Below, piece after piece: positions 13,000 through 24,796 of a DNA stretch of 64,000 bases. The notes beneath the pieces are model-generated. The model did not search any database. It saw only the letters and a list, made by a program, of their open reading frames with translations, and had not been told where the DNA came from. This DNA is from Paraescarpia echinospica (taxonomy: Eukaryota; Annelida; Polychaeta; Sabellida; Siboglinidae), in NCBI GenBank assembly GCA_020002185.1, contig CM034532.1, positions 52,781,944-52,845,943 on the forward strand. The letters run 5' to 3'. Made by a program: the position numbers and the translations under genes. How positions within the stretch are numbered: the stretch's first letter is position 1; each line of letters starts with the position of its first letter.

Positions 13000-15070
13000 T
13001 ACTTCAACAGAAGGCGTACACCGATTACTGCAATGGCATGGAAGAGGGGTGCAATCACTGGAAGACTTGTGTGCTCAGAGAGCTGAAGTGTGTCCCCTCT
13101 TCCCGTTTTGGGCCATCGTCCTGCAGCTGGAACTGGAGGTGATGATCTATGTGAGAGCGAAACGAGAAGGAGACTTCCTGTCTACATAGATGCACTGACC
13201 AGGGTCCGGTTTCACGAAGCGTACTTAAAGTTACGCAATTACTTAGCGTCAAATGTTTGCGTAAACTCCAATGTCATGTACTAAGGCAATCATCTTAGCG
13301 TTAAAAACGTTCTTAGTCGCTTCATGAAACCGGACCCAGGATCGTTCCTTGGTTCTTCGCCGTGGTTCTTCGCCGTTCCTTGGTTCTTCTGCGTCACACG
13401 ATTTCTCTGAACGACAGTCATCCTCGTATCTTTGCAGAGTTTCGCAAAGGAAAGTTTGTTGTGAAGAAAACGGCACACGTGTTCTCTGGCAATGCGATTG
13501 ACCAGGCGCATGAGCAGAAAAATGCCTCTGTGAAAGAACAGTATGACACCTACATCAACGAGCGGCTTGTCAATCAAACAAAGCCTATTACAGATCCAAT
13601 CAAGAGAAACAACCTGCCACTGAGAAACAGCCGGCCTCCAGTGCGAGAGAAATCAAGAGCACAACTACAGCTGTCATTACTCAAGAATGTCTGTTCTCTG
13701 TTCTCCAGGCTGTACATAGCGTCGCAAATGCGTAATGGTGATCTGGATCAGTTCTTTTAGCATGAAAACCATGCGTATCCACCAGCGTTATCACAAATGG
13801 GCAAACTGCGAACTGGAACAAAGCCTGATCGGGTCGACTGCTTATAAGACCTCGTTCCTGTACATGACGATTTCCCCACGCCAACCGTACAAGTCGTCAT
13901 TATGTATGGGGCTGCAATCGTCAACATGCTTCGACCGGTTTTTGCGAAGACATTCTCTGATTGTGCGACACAAGTGTTCTTGCCATACATCACATCACAA
14001 AATGTGAGCAGATTCTATGTTGTGTGGGACGAGTATCTCGTAGATAGCTTGAAGGCTGAAACACGAACTAAGAGTCGGAAAGGAGTCCGGCACAATTCCT
14101 GGAAACTAGCAGGAGTTTCTCCGCATTGTCAACAACAGGATCGAGTTGTTTTCGTTCTTGGCGACTAGTGCAGGAACCATTGTCACCAACAAACAAGTCA
14201 TCAGCACACATCACACTGGTGTGCTGTGTACTCAGAGGTATCGTGTCTTGCTCGGTGCACTCACGAGGAAGCAGATACACGAATCCTACTCCACCTGGAA
14301 GATGCTGTGAAACAAGGGTATGACACAGTATCCGTTTGCACAATTGACACGGATGTGGTACTTCTTGCAGTGACATCAGCCCAGCGCCTCAACATCGCCG
14401 AACAGTGGATTGCTTTTGGTGCTGGGAAGAACTATCGGTTCTTACCGGCCCATGAGATGGCCGAAGCACTGGGTCCAGATCGTTGTGTTGCCTTGCCAAT
14501 GTTTTATGCTTTCACTGGTTGTGACACGGTGTCATGTTTTGGAGGCAGGGGCAAACTGACTGCATGGGACACGTGGAGTGACGAAGTCACACCAGCTTTT
14601 TGGCTGCTACCCTGGAGTCCATATGTGATTGGCTAGGTCCACTGGGATGATTTGTGGTCCTGTTATACGACCATACCAGCAGCCAAGAATTTGTCAATGG
14701 TTCGAGGAAGCAACTGTTCACACAGAAAGGTAGAGCTATTGACGATCTTCCTCAGACACAAGCAGCACTTATTCAGCACACCAACCAGCTACTTACCAAG
14801 CCAAGCCGGTGACTGCTGGGAACAGACGATGATCGCGGCTCCCAAGCTGCCATCTCCAAGTGAATGGGGGTGGAACAGGAATGAAAACGGCTGCTGGAAA
14901 AAATGCTGGACAACTCTTCCAGAAGCGACACAAGCTTGTCGAGAACTACTGCGCTGTGGTCGATTTAACTTATGGTTGCAAGAAGAGATGCATAGCATGT
15001 GCCTCAAGGCAGGATTTCAGTGCACTGCTCTTTGCTACTGTGGTGGACTGTGTGCACCTAGCTAACGTGT
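13000..15070 (+). pseudogene. HEEADTR-family PIN/FEN-like nuclease gene, broken
   Basis: Blocks in order on the plus strand: VMIYVRAKREGDF-like start, the MITE, IVPWFFA, SHPRIFAEFRKGKFVVKKTA, HVFSGNAIDQAHEQKNASVK, VQVVIMYGAAIVNMLRPVFA, RFYVVWDEYLVDSLKAETRT, THEEADTRILLHLEDAVKQG, TIDTDVVLLAV, FTGCDTVSCFGGRGK, SPSEWGWNRNENG, LPEATQACRELLRCG and CLKAGFQCTALCYCGGLC. This block order occurs in large uncharacterised proteins of many invertebrate genomes. D..VVWD, EEAD, DTDVV and GCD spaced this way resemble the acidic residues of PIN/FEN/XPG nucleases. At least five frameshifts or stops and loss of the N-terminal part make it a pseudogene. It is 2.07 kb against a family gene that I believe is larger. 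Confidence 0.72.
13203..13336. mobile_element. Short palindromic MITE, 134 bp
   Basis: Ends GGTCCGGTTTCACGAAGCG and the reverse complement of GGTCCGGTTTCATGAAGCG. It interrupts the conserved DALTRIVPWFFA reading of the host gene. CAG occurs at 13,200-13,202 and again at 13,337-13,339, giving a 3 bp target duplication, and the frame resumes across it. Confidence 0.82.
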
Positions 15071-15414
15071 GACACACTAAACATTGGGACGTGCAGTAAC
15101 TGGGAACTACCACATTTGGCATAGAACGTTTCTGTCGTGGACAATGTGTACATAGTTATCATGTGACCTACACACAATTGCTACATGCATACTGAACTCT
15201 CACACACGACATAGTAAGTTTATGCTATGGATTGTTTCTGCTGACAAGTAAGTTTCTGCTGTGGACTGTTTCTGCTGACAACATGTCACACAAAAATTGG
15301 ATCAAAAATAATGATATTCTCATTGTTATGCTTTATAAAATAAACAATGTAGTAAGTTTGAGTGGCGTTTTGAGGGTAACATAAACTTTAATAACATGAA
15401 AATAGGAAGGAAAG

Positions 15415-16080
15415 GAACGAGCATAGATACTTCTATCATGGATTTAGCTTAGCGGATTATATGTAAAATAGCAATTTATGGCGGCCATTTTTGAGGAAAA
15501 AAAACGCCATTTAAAAAAATCTGCAATATCAAAAGTAGCATATTTGAAACACCCGTACTCAAAAACCTAAATTTTGACCACAGTTATCTCTCTGGGTGGT
15601 TTAGTTCTTAAGATATCAGGAAAAGTGGCTTTGAAAGGCGCCATCTTTAAAAATGGCGGATAAGAATATCGGTGAAGACCAGTCGTAACATATTTGCCAT
15701 CTTTGACCTATGACCAATATAGTGACACAACAATTACGGTTTTATGTGCCTAATTTGTTATGATATGGGGACATTAATTTTAACGACCGCCATCTTTAAA
15801 AGTGGCGGATGTGAATGTCAGAGCAGGTCAATTGTAACATTTTGTTTTTAAATGACCTCGAAAACCTATGTTTGGGTACCAAAATGACTGCTCTACGTGA
15901 CGCAGTTATTAAGGTATGGGGAAAATAGTTTTTCGGTGGCCATTTTCAAAATGGCCGCCAACGCCTTCCAGGGCAAAATATGAGATGGCCCTATATCCAA
16001 ATATTTGTGTTTTTATATGCTCTAAGTGTGTGCCAAATTTCATGCTTGTATCATAAAACGCACAATTCAGTCATATTTTG
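15415..16080. repeat. Right terminal inverted repeat
   Basis: Inverted partner of 12,335-12,965. The outer part contains CATGCTTGTATCATAAAACG, also related to the arm of the element at the left window edge. Confidence 0.75.
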
Positions 16081-16979
16081 TTACATATCAGCTTGGCTAA
16101 TATAAAAAAATGGTGGCCATGGAGCGGTATTCCAAGGCATATAATTCTAGCTACTCCGTGTACATATGCATACTGACTAAAGCTGGTTTAACGAAACAAT
16201 TTGTTTTTGGATTATCTGCTAACGCTATGCATTAGAGTTTTGTTTAATTAACTCTCCTTTCTTGAACAATTGTTCAACAGCACACTGTGCAAGCTCTAAC
16301 TGTGTATAATTATTAGTGGAGTCGCATAGGGGAATGATCGTGACACCCTGAGCCAAAGTACAAAATTTAGCACTGTCGTACCACACACAACGTTTGAGTG
16401 GGGGCTGCCCGATTTTACATATCAAGGTGAAGGTCGTGCCAAGGTCAAATATATAATAATGTTATAATTCCATTTCTAACTTATCTCGACACTTAAATAA
16501 CATTTTTGAGTGTTTTGAAAGGCTACATTATTTTTGAAAACACTAAATAATTTACTAATTTGCATAAATCCAAAATGACTGCCAAAGTTCCAAAAACAAT
16601 CTACTTTTTTGGAATTGTAAAATAATTTTCATTAAAAGAGATTAACATAATCCTACATATTATACTTACATATGGTGATGAACACCTATCTTAGACACAC
16701 ACACATACACTGTTTATTGACAGTAAACAATTATTATTATTATCATTAAAAGCATTAAGTTTATGTATATAAAGTTTCAAAAAAATAGAAAATAAAATTT
16801 TGCTTCGCTTAGGGCAAAGTTGTGAAAAAAGGAATTACAGCCTACTGGTAACAAGTTCAGTTGCGATGGTTTTTGAAACAGAAAGAGGCAACTAAAGGCG
16901 AGTACGTCGTAAATCACGAATATGTTAATAGCAGCAGCGACAAATTTGATAAATATGCCGACTAAAATTGAAATTATCA

Positions 16980-17460
16980 TCAATACTCCAAGATTTCGTG
17001 CTGAAGGTGCAGGCATAACATACTAAGCATAGGCGTGGGAAAAACGCTTTTAATTTTGTCCCGCCGCCTCTGTGTACCAATTATAAGAAACTCTGTTTTA
17101 TCAACATTTAACTTTAAACTACTCTTAGTCATCCAAATGTCATTAAGACAATTTCTGAGCTGATCTAACGAGCAATTCGAATTAGGCGTAGATAAAGAAA
17201 TGTAAATCTGGGTATCATCTGCATAAAGATGATCGTTTCGATTACAAAGGCCCAAGAACAGAACCCTGGGGAACACCACATAAGTTAAATATGAAGAAAA
17301 CCAGTTCATAGCTGTGCCAGATATGCCGTACCACTTTGATAATCGTTTAATTAGAATGTTATGATCGATGGTATCAAAGGCGGCAGATAAATCAAGCAAG
17401 GTTACTTTACCATTATCAATGTTTAAGTTATTATCATTATGAATTTTTAAAATAATGTCC
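16980..17460 (-). pseudogene. L2/CR1-like LINE reverse transcriptase fragment
   Basis: Encodes LLDLSAAFDTIDHNILIKRL, SKWYGISGTAMNWFSSYLT, a short gap where the Q-G-S block should be, then DHLYADDTQIYISLSTPNSN and KLNVDKTEFLIIGTQRR. The RT palm motifs A (AAFDTIDH) and C (YADD) are intact. Stops are few, but sequence is missing between SYLT and VLFLGL. It is a closer-to-intact relative of the 3.6-4.8 kb copy. Confidence 0.85.
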
Positions 17461-17617
17461 TTACCTCAATACCTCACAACATGCATTAAAGCAATACCAA
17501 GGAGTGGCCATCAGCTGCACTTTCCACACATCAAAAATTCACAATCTGCCACTTGGCGCCACCCGGAAGTTGGACAAATATATAACTAAATAATAAAGAA
17601 ATCAAGAAACGAGATAC

Positions 17618-17695
17618 CTTTTGACTCACTGATATCGGGTGCTGGTGTGGCTGCAGTGGCTGCAGTGGCTGCAGTGGCTGCAGTGGTGCCTGCTC
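17618..17695 (-). CDS. Tail exon, 78 nt (Ala-Ala-Thr repeat)
   Basis: Phase 1-1 exon between TTATTATGTTCAG and GTATCT. Encodes AGT, four ATA/AAT-type repeats (codons ACT GCA GCC), then TPAPDISESK. The perfect 9 bp repeats (GGCTGCAGT on the plus strand) make it length-variable in steps of three codons, always in frame. Confidence 0.6.
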
Positions 17696-18650
17696 CTGAA
17701 CATAATAACTTTTTTGTAATTACATTAGAAACAATAAACAAATATACTAGGAAAATATACTAGCATGGTTGTGCGTAGACATGTAGTTTATATGAACATC
17801 AAACGAAAACGGTTGTATCATTGCCCAAACTCTCGTTTCCATTTTGTACACCTGTAGGGCTTATTATGCACTGACATAACTACGCAAAGTTATTATTATA
17901 AGTACGATTACAAATACTAATTTTACAGAGGCGACCAGTAATAATTGCTCAATACAACCATGAAAATACATTTTAATAATTAACTTGGCAGCTTCTGTAA
18001 CAGTTTAAATGTATATACACAGACGAGCGTAGTTACCATCAATCAGTTATAACTTGATAAAAGGGCTGGAAATCGAATAAAACACACTTTACATCCGATC
18101 TGTGTAGACTCAACGGGAATCATTGTATACATGTCATAGCAGCAGTGTTTTGTTGTAAAGATGAAAGAACTGGACACCAGTATTATTAAAAGCACAACAA
18201 CGGTGTATATAATTATCTAGTAGAAAACAGCAACAGCAGCTGCGTAAGAAACTGTTGGTTTGGTTCGTTAATGTGTTTGAGTAGGGGCAGTGACAGTGAG
18301 TTGTTACAACGAGCCATGAATTGGCTTCATTTTGCAGTTATTTTGAAGCGAATTACAATAGGCGCGGCTGCAGTGTTTTCCAGTAGATAAAGATAATACA
18401 TTGAATTCGCCAGAAATCATGTATATATATATACATACATATATATATAATAAACAGATTTGCATAATTGGGAAATATGCTGAGGTCGCTGTCAAAGACG
18501 ACATTTAGATCACAAATGGAATATGTGATGACGTATCACTGCTATGCAATTAAATACAAATAAATTGATAACCCTCTCACAACACAGCCAATATTCACGA
18601 TCTATAAAAATACATATAGGCGCTGCATTAGCTGTTAATGGAGTAATTAC

Positions 18651-18662
18651 CATGAACGCCTT
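18651..18662 (-). CDS. Candidate micro-exon, 12 nt
   Basis: CCGCTCTCCAACTAG acceptor, GTAATT donor, phase 1-1, encoding GVH. Too short to judge from sequence alone. Confidence 0.3.
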
Positions 18663-18892
18663 CTAGTTGGAGAGCGGCATTATGTAATGTTATTACTATT
18701 ATCACTGTATGGATCGTCGTCCCTCTCGCGTTGTGTTGTTTTTAGTATTTCTTCATACTTCATGTTTTCCATTCGCCTTGCAGCTGTATATATATATATG
18801 TGTGTCTTGGTCTTCCTATTGCTTTTTCTATTGCCATCAACCGTTCCTTTCAAATTGATAGTTCCCTTGTTTCATAGTTGATAGTTCAAACA

Positions 18893-19150
18893 CCACTACC
18901 AATTAACAACTGCAGGAGCAGCAACAACAACAGCAGCAGCAGCCATAAACTGTGCAACCACAGCAGCTGCTGCAACAGCAGCCGCTATCTAGCACATCAG
19001 AATCTGATGGTATAATTTGTTCTTGACATCTGCTGCATAATCCTCCTACTAATGTGTGTGTCTGGTTCAGTGACCAGTATTGCTGCTGGCAGCTATTTGG
19101 AACCAGTTTGATAATGTTTTGGTCTACTGAGATCTGCTGACGTGCCACAT
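18893..19150 (-). pseudogene. D-class exon relic
   Basis: The flank (GGAGGATTATGCAGCAG, TCAAGAACAAAT) and the GTAGTG donor match other D copies, with GCT/GCA repeats between. The frame leading to the donor is leucine- rather than alanine-rich and no phase 1 acceptor fits, so the copy is probably dead. Confidence 0.45.
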
Positions 19151-20001
19151 TTACTAGGTTGAAAACCGTATCGGTGGCTTGAAATTACACATAAATCCAT
19201 ATAATTAATTAATTAAGTCTGTATAGTATTCTGTGTTGGTTATCCGGACTATTGCATTCCCACCGCATCTCACGATCTACCAGACTACGAAATAAACGAA
19301 CATAAAAATATGGTGGGATTCACTAGAAACTACCCGTGTGCTACCATTTATCAGGCATATCTGTGTAGTTAAAATTTTCTCTGAGACCGTTATATGTTTA
19401 TCACTTGATGTTATGTTTGTGAGGTGAACACAAGAAACTATTTGCTTTATCACAATGTTTCCCATTTTAAGCAGATCTGTACTAAAACCGGATACGGCCG
19501 TGTTGCTCTGAGAATCCAAAACATGTATGGCAGCTTTACTGTTGTGAATGAGAACATCTCAATCATTCACAATCTGCCTTAAGGCGCTACCTGCAAGTGA
19601 CCATCGGTTGCACTGTCCACACCTCCATAACTCACAATTTCCCACAGGTTGCGTTCGAAATGACTACCGGCGCCCGAAATAGGCAATGTTTGAATCGGCT
19701 CGCCAACTTTACAAAGTTAATTGTTCGATGGGCCAAAAACGATTCAGCTCAGTTTTCGAACACTGGTTTTATATGTTAATGTGTGGACCATTAACGTTTG
19801 AGTCGAACCACTAATTTCTTAGTCAGACTGCCAATTTTTCAAAGTTGAAGGTCCGACGGACCATACACTTTTCAGTTCAGGTTTTCGAAAACTGGCGCTA
19901 CAAGAGTGACCGTCAGCTGTACATCCGACACCTCAGTAATTCACCATCTGCCACAAAAGTCCCCATGTAGAGCGACCATCCCTCTTATGCGGCCAATGTA
20001 C

Positions 20002-20058
20002 CTTTTTTAAAGAAGCCGCCCCAACCACGAGGGCCGGCTGCTGCTGCGGGTTTGGCCT
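20002..20058 (-). CDS. Tail exon E3, 57 nt (Ala, Gly, Lys)
   Basis: Encodes AKPAAAAGPRGWGGFFKK between CCTTGGTTTCAG and GTACAT, phase 1-1. Same acceptor as E2 and same length, but a different peptide. The intron repeat unit lies just downstream, as for E1 and E2. Confidence 0.6.
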
Positions 20059-20216
20059 CTGAAACCAAGGAGTTTGTTGCATGTACAAAACATTAGCATT
20101 ATTAAAATATATTTAATGAATACAACATCAGATACACGTTTGACGAATACAGCGTCAGTACGGGTATGAATACTAATTATGATATCTTTACGCTGAGTGT
20201 CCATATACCTTTCCAT

Positions 20217-20640
20217 TTATACAACACCTGCTGTAATCTGGCTGATTTGTGTTGATGAAATATACTGCTATATACCAACCCCCATATTTGACTAAAAACG
20301 CTAATTATAATAAATCATCAAGATACACGTTGGCTGCAATCCTCTCGTAACAATCAATTGGCGTTCACATTTGCATGGTATAAGCTTCTAAGCAATTGTT
20401 GTGGCATAAATTCCCTAGGTGAGAGAGTATCACCTATCTAATGTATCGACTAAAATGGGAGATGTACTTAATAGTTCAATATGATGTATCGTAATTATAT
20501 GTGTATTACGATGTCATTGGAAAGAGCATTCAAATATCTTTCCATTGATTTGCTATATGATTTGTGTTGATGAAATGGACTACTAGTTATACATATCCCT
20601 ATCATTTGACTAAATGCCATCAAAACATATACACGATAGC
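20217..20640. repeat. Diverged tandem duplication
   Basis: 'GATTTGTGTTGATGAAAT' and 'TTGACTAAA' blocks at 20,245-20,300 and 20,560-20,615. Noncoding. Confidence 0.5.
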
Positions 20641-20699
20641 ATTTATTCACAGGTGGCAAACGATGTTCTGGATTTCATATATGTACATTATAACGTTCT

Positions 20700-22800
20700 T
20701 TAAAAACACTGGTGCAACGTCCCTAGGGGACTAATAATAAACTATGCATAAAACAATGCTTCTCAACCTTTGTTGATCTCAAGGCACGCTTTCGAGTTCG
20801 GTCCTAGCGGCATAACGTACCAAATGTTACCATGTCAACTTGTACATATCTTCTACATTTTGAGACCAACTTATATTTACAAGGCAGACTAAACACCCCA
20901 TTGTTCCACATGGGTGAACAAACTTGCAAAGTTTATAATGTATAAATAAATATTTATAATCATTTGGCTTAACAAAACAAAAAGTTCTCGGAGAAGTTGT
21001 TTTGACATAACCTAACGCTGTTGTTCTTGATTACTAATAATGTAGCGAATTTCCCAAAGGTACGTTGTTGAAAACAGACGCAATACAACAATGGCACTAT
21101 CATGTTAGGATGGCCTTTTTTCAACTGCACGCAATGCGTCGACATGAGATTGAGATGCCATCACTCCTGATGGCTATACTATACTCTCGCACTTTCATAC
21201 TATTTTCTAATGCTTCTATAGATGAAACAGAGGGATCCCTAACCAAATCATACTGCTCCGAGTTAGTCAGTTTGAAATAATGCTATATGTAGGAGGTGGC
21301 TCATAGGGCATGTTGAAATGGACCATTAATACATATCCTTACTGAACTAAGCACGTTCTGGTGTTAAGCTGATATTATTATAGGCTAATACATTTGAACA
21401 TATCATGACCAAAGGTATCAGCCATGAATGCCAGATTTCCCATCCAGTATTTGTTCTGTACAATGCTGCAATTCGTTGTGCAACATCGGAAACGTTTGAA
21501 ATTCATCTCCATAAGCTCAATAATAATATTATTGACAGAAATTAGCAAAAGCCAACGAACCAGTGGAAACAAAGTGGGAGTAGTAATTAACAATATGCAG
21601 GAAATGCGAGATTTGATTGCCATTGGGCGATGTTTGGGGTTTCAATCAGACCTAATTTCAACAGGTCCGACAGGCTACTTGCCATTACATTTTCACGATG
21701 AAAGAACCTGTCTGTGGTTCGAACAGTAGCGTTTAGATTGTTCACATTTGATACACAGCCTTTGCCATCTCTTGGTTATTAATCTGGTAAATGTTATTGA
21801 AACAGCGATGTTGCATGCATGTTGTTGCTTTCGCTATTAATCTATTAACGCTTTAGGTAGCGTCAAGCACCACTATCATAACATTTCGCGCAGTTCAGTC
21901 TTTTCATAACGGAATCTTGATTCAAGTCTGCTCTAGCAACAGTTTGAAGGAACTGATGTCCCAACCAATGATAATGAGTGCCTAGCGGAAATGTGACACT
22001 TTGGTCTGTTTGCAAAAAATATCACGTTTTTTATAATTATCGCTACAAATGTGACACTCCTCTTATAATTCCACGGCACACCTGGGACTCGGAAGGAAGT
22101 TCCTTTAACATTAGGGAATGGAATGATGTCTGTGTACAATGCACCATCAATAAATCGTACCTTTTGGCTGTTCTTGTGATTCACCGGGTGTACCCTTCTT
22201 ATCATCTGGACAAGTTGCATGGCAGTTCTGGTCACATAATTAGCAGTTATTTACTGTCGATAGGGGTCATTTTGGAGATTTTTTCCGAAGTTGAGATGAG
22301 TAGTGTTGGAGATTGTTTGCGGTATCTAGGAGGGTAGTGTTAGAAATAGTTCCCATTATCGAGGGTAGTGATGGAGATTTTTGCGGTTTCCAGTTTGGCT
22401 GGAATCACAATTGATTTCTTAAGTTAGGATCACAAATCAAGCACATAATATTATAGTATCTTATCTGTTAGTGTAGACCCTTGTGTAATTTCGTGCAGAA
22501 TGTTCGTTAAAAGCAACCTTTCACTTGATTATGAATTTTTTTTTTAAGTTTAAAAAAAATTAAGGTCGCAATTTTTCTAAGCAGGATAAGTTTAGCAAAT
22601 TCAAAAAGGTCGCCCACCATGCAAACTTTTCACTATTTCATATAAATTTTGTTTCACATAATAATTAGTTTCACACAATTGTAAAATAAACCGGCGTGCA
22701 GGACGATATATTATATCCATGTGCCATACATTTATTATTCCGAAGGTCGGTCCTCGGAACCGGTAATTTTGGAAAAGCAAAATTTTGCAAATAACATATC
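20700..22800. other. Stretch with no supported gene
   Basis: The longest open frames (21,424-21,729 plus; 21,978-22,337 plus; 21,933-22,235 minus) have no recognisable motif and no clear splice context. GAGGGTAGTG-type short repeats occur at 22,280-22,390. Confidence 0.4.
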
Positions 22801-22867
22801 AAATGCCAAAGTGACATCTATAGTAGCAACCATGATCAAATAAGTGTTGTCCATGTTGCACATATAC

Positions 22868-22900
22868 CTTCTTAATTACTCGGGTTGCAACTGTAAGCTG
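22868..22900 (-). CDS. Candidate exon, 33 nt
   Basis: Acceptor CATTCCCTCCAG, donor GTATAT, phase 0-0, encoding QLTVATRVIKK. It would follow the 22,952 exon. Confidence 0.35.
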
Positions 22901-22951
22901 CTGGAGGGAATGCATACAATATGCTGTTACTCTATTATTAGCTACATATAC

Positions 22952-23019
22952 GACTGGAGGTATTATGCATTCAGGACACCAAGCAGAAGTGATACAGAGC
23001 AAAGATGATGATGGCGTTA
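22952..23019 (-). CDS. Candidate exon, 68 nt
   Basis: Follows the best pyrimidine tract in the window (TTCCTTCTTCCTTCTCCTCC TACAG). Encodes TPSSSLLCITSAWCPECIIP PV, donor GTATAT, phase 1 to 0. Joins in frame to the 33 nt candidate at 22,868. Confidence 0.4.
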
Positions 23020-23306
23020 CTGTAGGAGGAGAAGGAAGAAGGAACGGAGTTGGTGTCATTGTATCAGAAGAGATAAGTAAGGCGGTGGTGAGAGTGGAGT
23101 GATGGAAGGTGCGCAGAATGATGGCATGGCTGATGATTAGGAAACAGCTTATTATGTCTGCATGTGGTTTACAGATGCGGATGCAGAAACAAAAGTTCGT
23201 GGAGGCAGACCGTTCCCTTCCGTGTACACCGTTTGGGCCACATAACATTAATTATATACATTACCTAATCAATTACATTTATCTCAGTAATTGGCATCTC
23301 AGTTAC

Positions 23307-23336
23307 CTTCAGATGAATTTCCGGTGCTCGAAGAAC
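23307..23336 (-). CDS. Tail exon C3 (serine-rich), 30 nt
   Basis: Encodes SSSTGNSSE between TTCTTTTTCTCAAG and GTAACT, phase 1-1. The pyrimidine tract is strong. It resembles C1 and C2 in composition and in having a GT-rich tract nearby. Confidence 0.55.
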
Positions 23337-23417
23337 CTTGAGAAAAAGAACAACATTATCCTTAACCATTTCCACTTGAGATCTTTCAACACTTAGTAAT
23401 GCTTGCAGGGGGATGTA

Positions 23418-23457
23418 GAGTGTGCGTGCGTGCGTGTATGCGTGCGTGCGTGCGTAC
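23418..23457. repeat. GTGCGTGC microsatellite
   Basis: GTGCGTGC/GTATGC repeats near the left end of the Ngaro element, in the intron next to serine exon C3. Confidence 0.85.
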
Positions 23458-23514
23458 GAGGGTTTTTTCGTAAGGTTTATTGTTTTCAAAAACTCACGTA
23501 TATATATAAATATA

Positions 23515-23837
23515 TTTACGCAATGCAACAAGACAACACCAGATATGGAAGAAATGTGGCCAGAATAACCTTCTGACATTTATTTATTATTCACCCGATA
23601 ATTGGATGAGTTATTAGCTAAAACACAATACAATCAAATGTGGGCCATTTGAGGTCTTAAACATTGCCCCATTTATTTTACCTACACATTCTAAAAACAA
23701 GGCCCACATTATAGAATACCATATTTAAATTATGGTAATACACCAGAACTATTAAAAAGACGCCTCCCAGACATTTAGACGATTAAAACTACTAACTATT
23801 ACCACATCCTAGAGAGAGGTGGGGCCATTCCGCCACA
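23515..23837 (-). repeat. Split direct repeat B2
   Basis: Outer 3' end of the Ngaro-like element. Confidence 0.9.
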
Positions 23838-24035
23838 CCGTTTATTAATCCTACTTTAATTACCGCCCTACAAACCCTGCGTACACTTGAAGGAGGAAAA
23901 AGCCTTAAGGCAAAACCTCGTGTACCATTTAGAAACAGGGAAAAGCGTCAGCAAAGCTAAATTATCGCATGTGCGTGTTGTGAAAATCCCATACATACTT
24001 ATAACTAGTCTTATGGCAGGAGGGGAGGGAGGTGG

Positions 24036-24358
24036 AGTCAAAACTTATACGATATTCGATAAACAACTGAACACGAGGAATTTCAAATGTGGCCGCTGCT
24101 GGAGGCGCAGTGGCCTTTTATGCCCTGAATGGTCGGACTAGTTTTTACTGTATCACTACGCTAAAGCGCGGGAAGGCCGGCATGCCTCCCGGCTATTGGA
24201 CTCTGACCTGGGCAGGACGGCCGGTACGCCTTCAGGCTATTGGACTCTGACCTGGTCAAGGTACAGTGTCAGCTTGTTTACCTAGCCTGCAGGCTGGCTC
24301 TAGTTGCCTTGGTTGCCTCGCGTAAAACTTATTATGCAATGTAATCGCATAAATCCCT
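24036..24358 (-). repeat. Split direct repeat A2
   Basis: Second copy of A. It abuts B1 at 24,358, forming the junction AAATCCCTTTACGC that reproduces the joined outer ends of the element. Confidence 0.9.
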
Positions 24359-24680
24359 TTACGCAATGCAACAAGACAACACCAGATATGGAAGAAATGT
24401 GGCCAGAATAACCTTCTGACATTTATTTATTATTCACCCGATAATTGGATGAGTTATTAGCTAAAACACAATACAATCAAATGTGGGCCATTTGAGGTCT
24501 TAAACATTGCCCCATTTATTTTACCTATACATTCTAAAAACAAGGCCCACATTATAGAATACCATATTTAAATTATGGTAATACACCAGAACTATTAAAA
24601 AGACGCCTCCCAGACATTTAGACGATTAAAACTACTAACTATTACCACATCCTAGAGAGAGGTGGGGCCATTCCGCCACA
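24358..24680 (-). repeat. Split direct repeat B1
   Basis: Begins TTTACGCAATGCAACAAGAC on the plus strand and is near-identical to 23,515-23,837. It lies just downstream of the RNase H coding end. Confidence 0.9.
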
Positions 24681-24796
24681 AGGTCACCCGAACATGTGAC
24701 CACCCCACCTCGTAACTTGAATTTAAAAAGACCTCTAATATATACACACACATATACCACCAATTTTGAAGATCTCGCCCGTGACAAGACCCCCAT

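Larger units (their letters stand above)
12160..16180 (+). mobile_element. Long terminal-inverted-repeat element carrying a HEEADTR-family gene
   Basis: The left arm (about 12,160-12,965) and right arm (about 15,415-16,180) are inverted copies: for example ATATCTTAATAACTGCG..CAC at 12,427 against its reverse complement near 15,905, and TCAAATATGCTACTTTTGAT at 12,810 against 15,535. The arms contain many AAATGGC(G/C)GCC motifs in alternating orientation. Between them is one decayed gene. Neither a known transposase nor a certain target duplication was found. The outer limits are approximate because similarity fades. Confidence 0.7.

Noticed and set aside
13055..13884. Minus-strand frames in the 13-14 kb region
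   Set aside because: They are shadows of the plus-strand HEEADTR-family blocks.
22140..22200. 12 nt phase 1-1 interval (AACAGCCAAAAG before GTACGA)
   Set aside because: The acceptor lacks a pyrimidine tract, and no paralogue exists.
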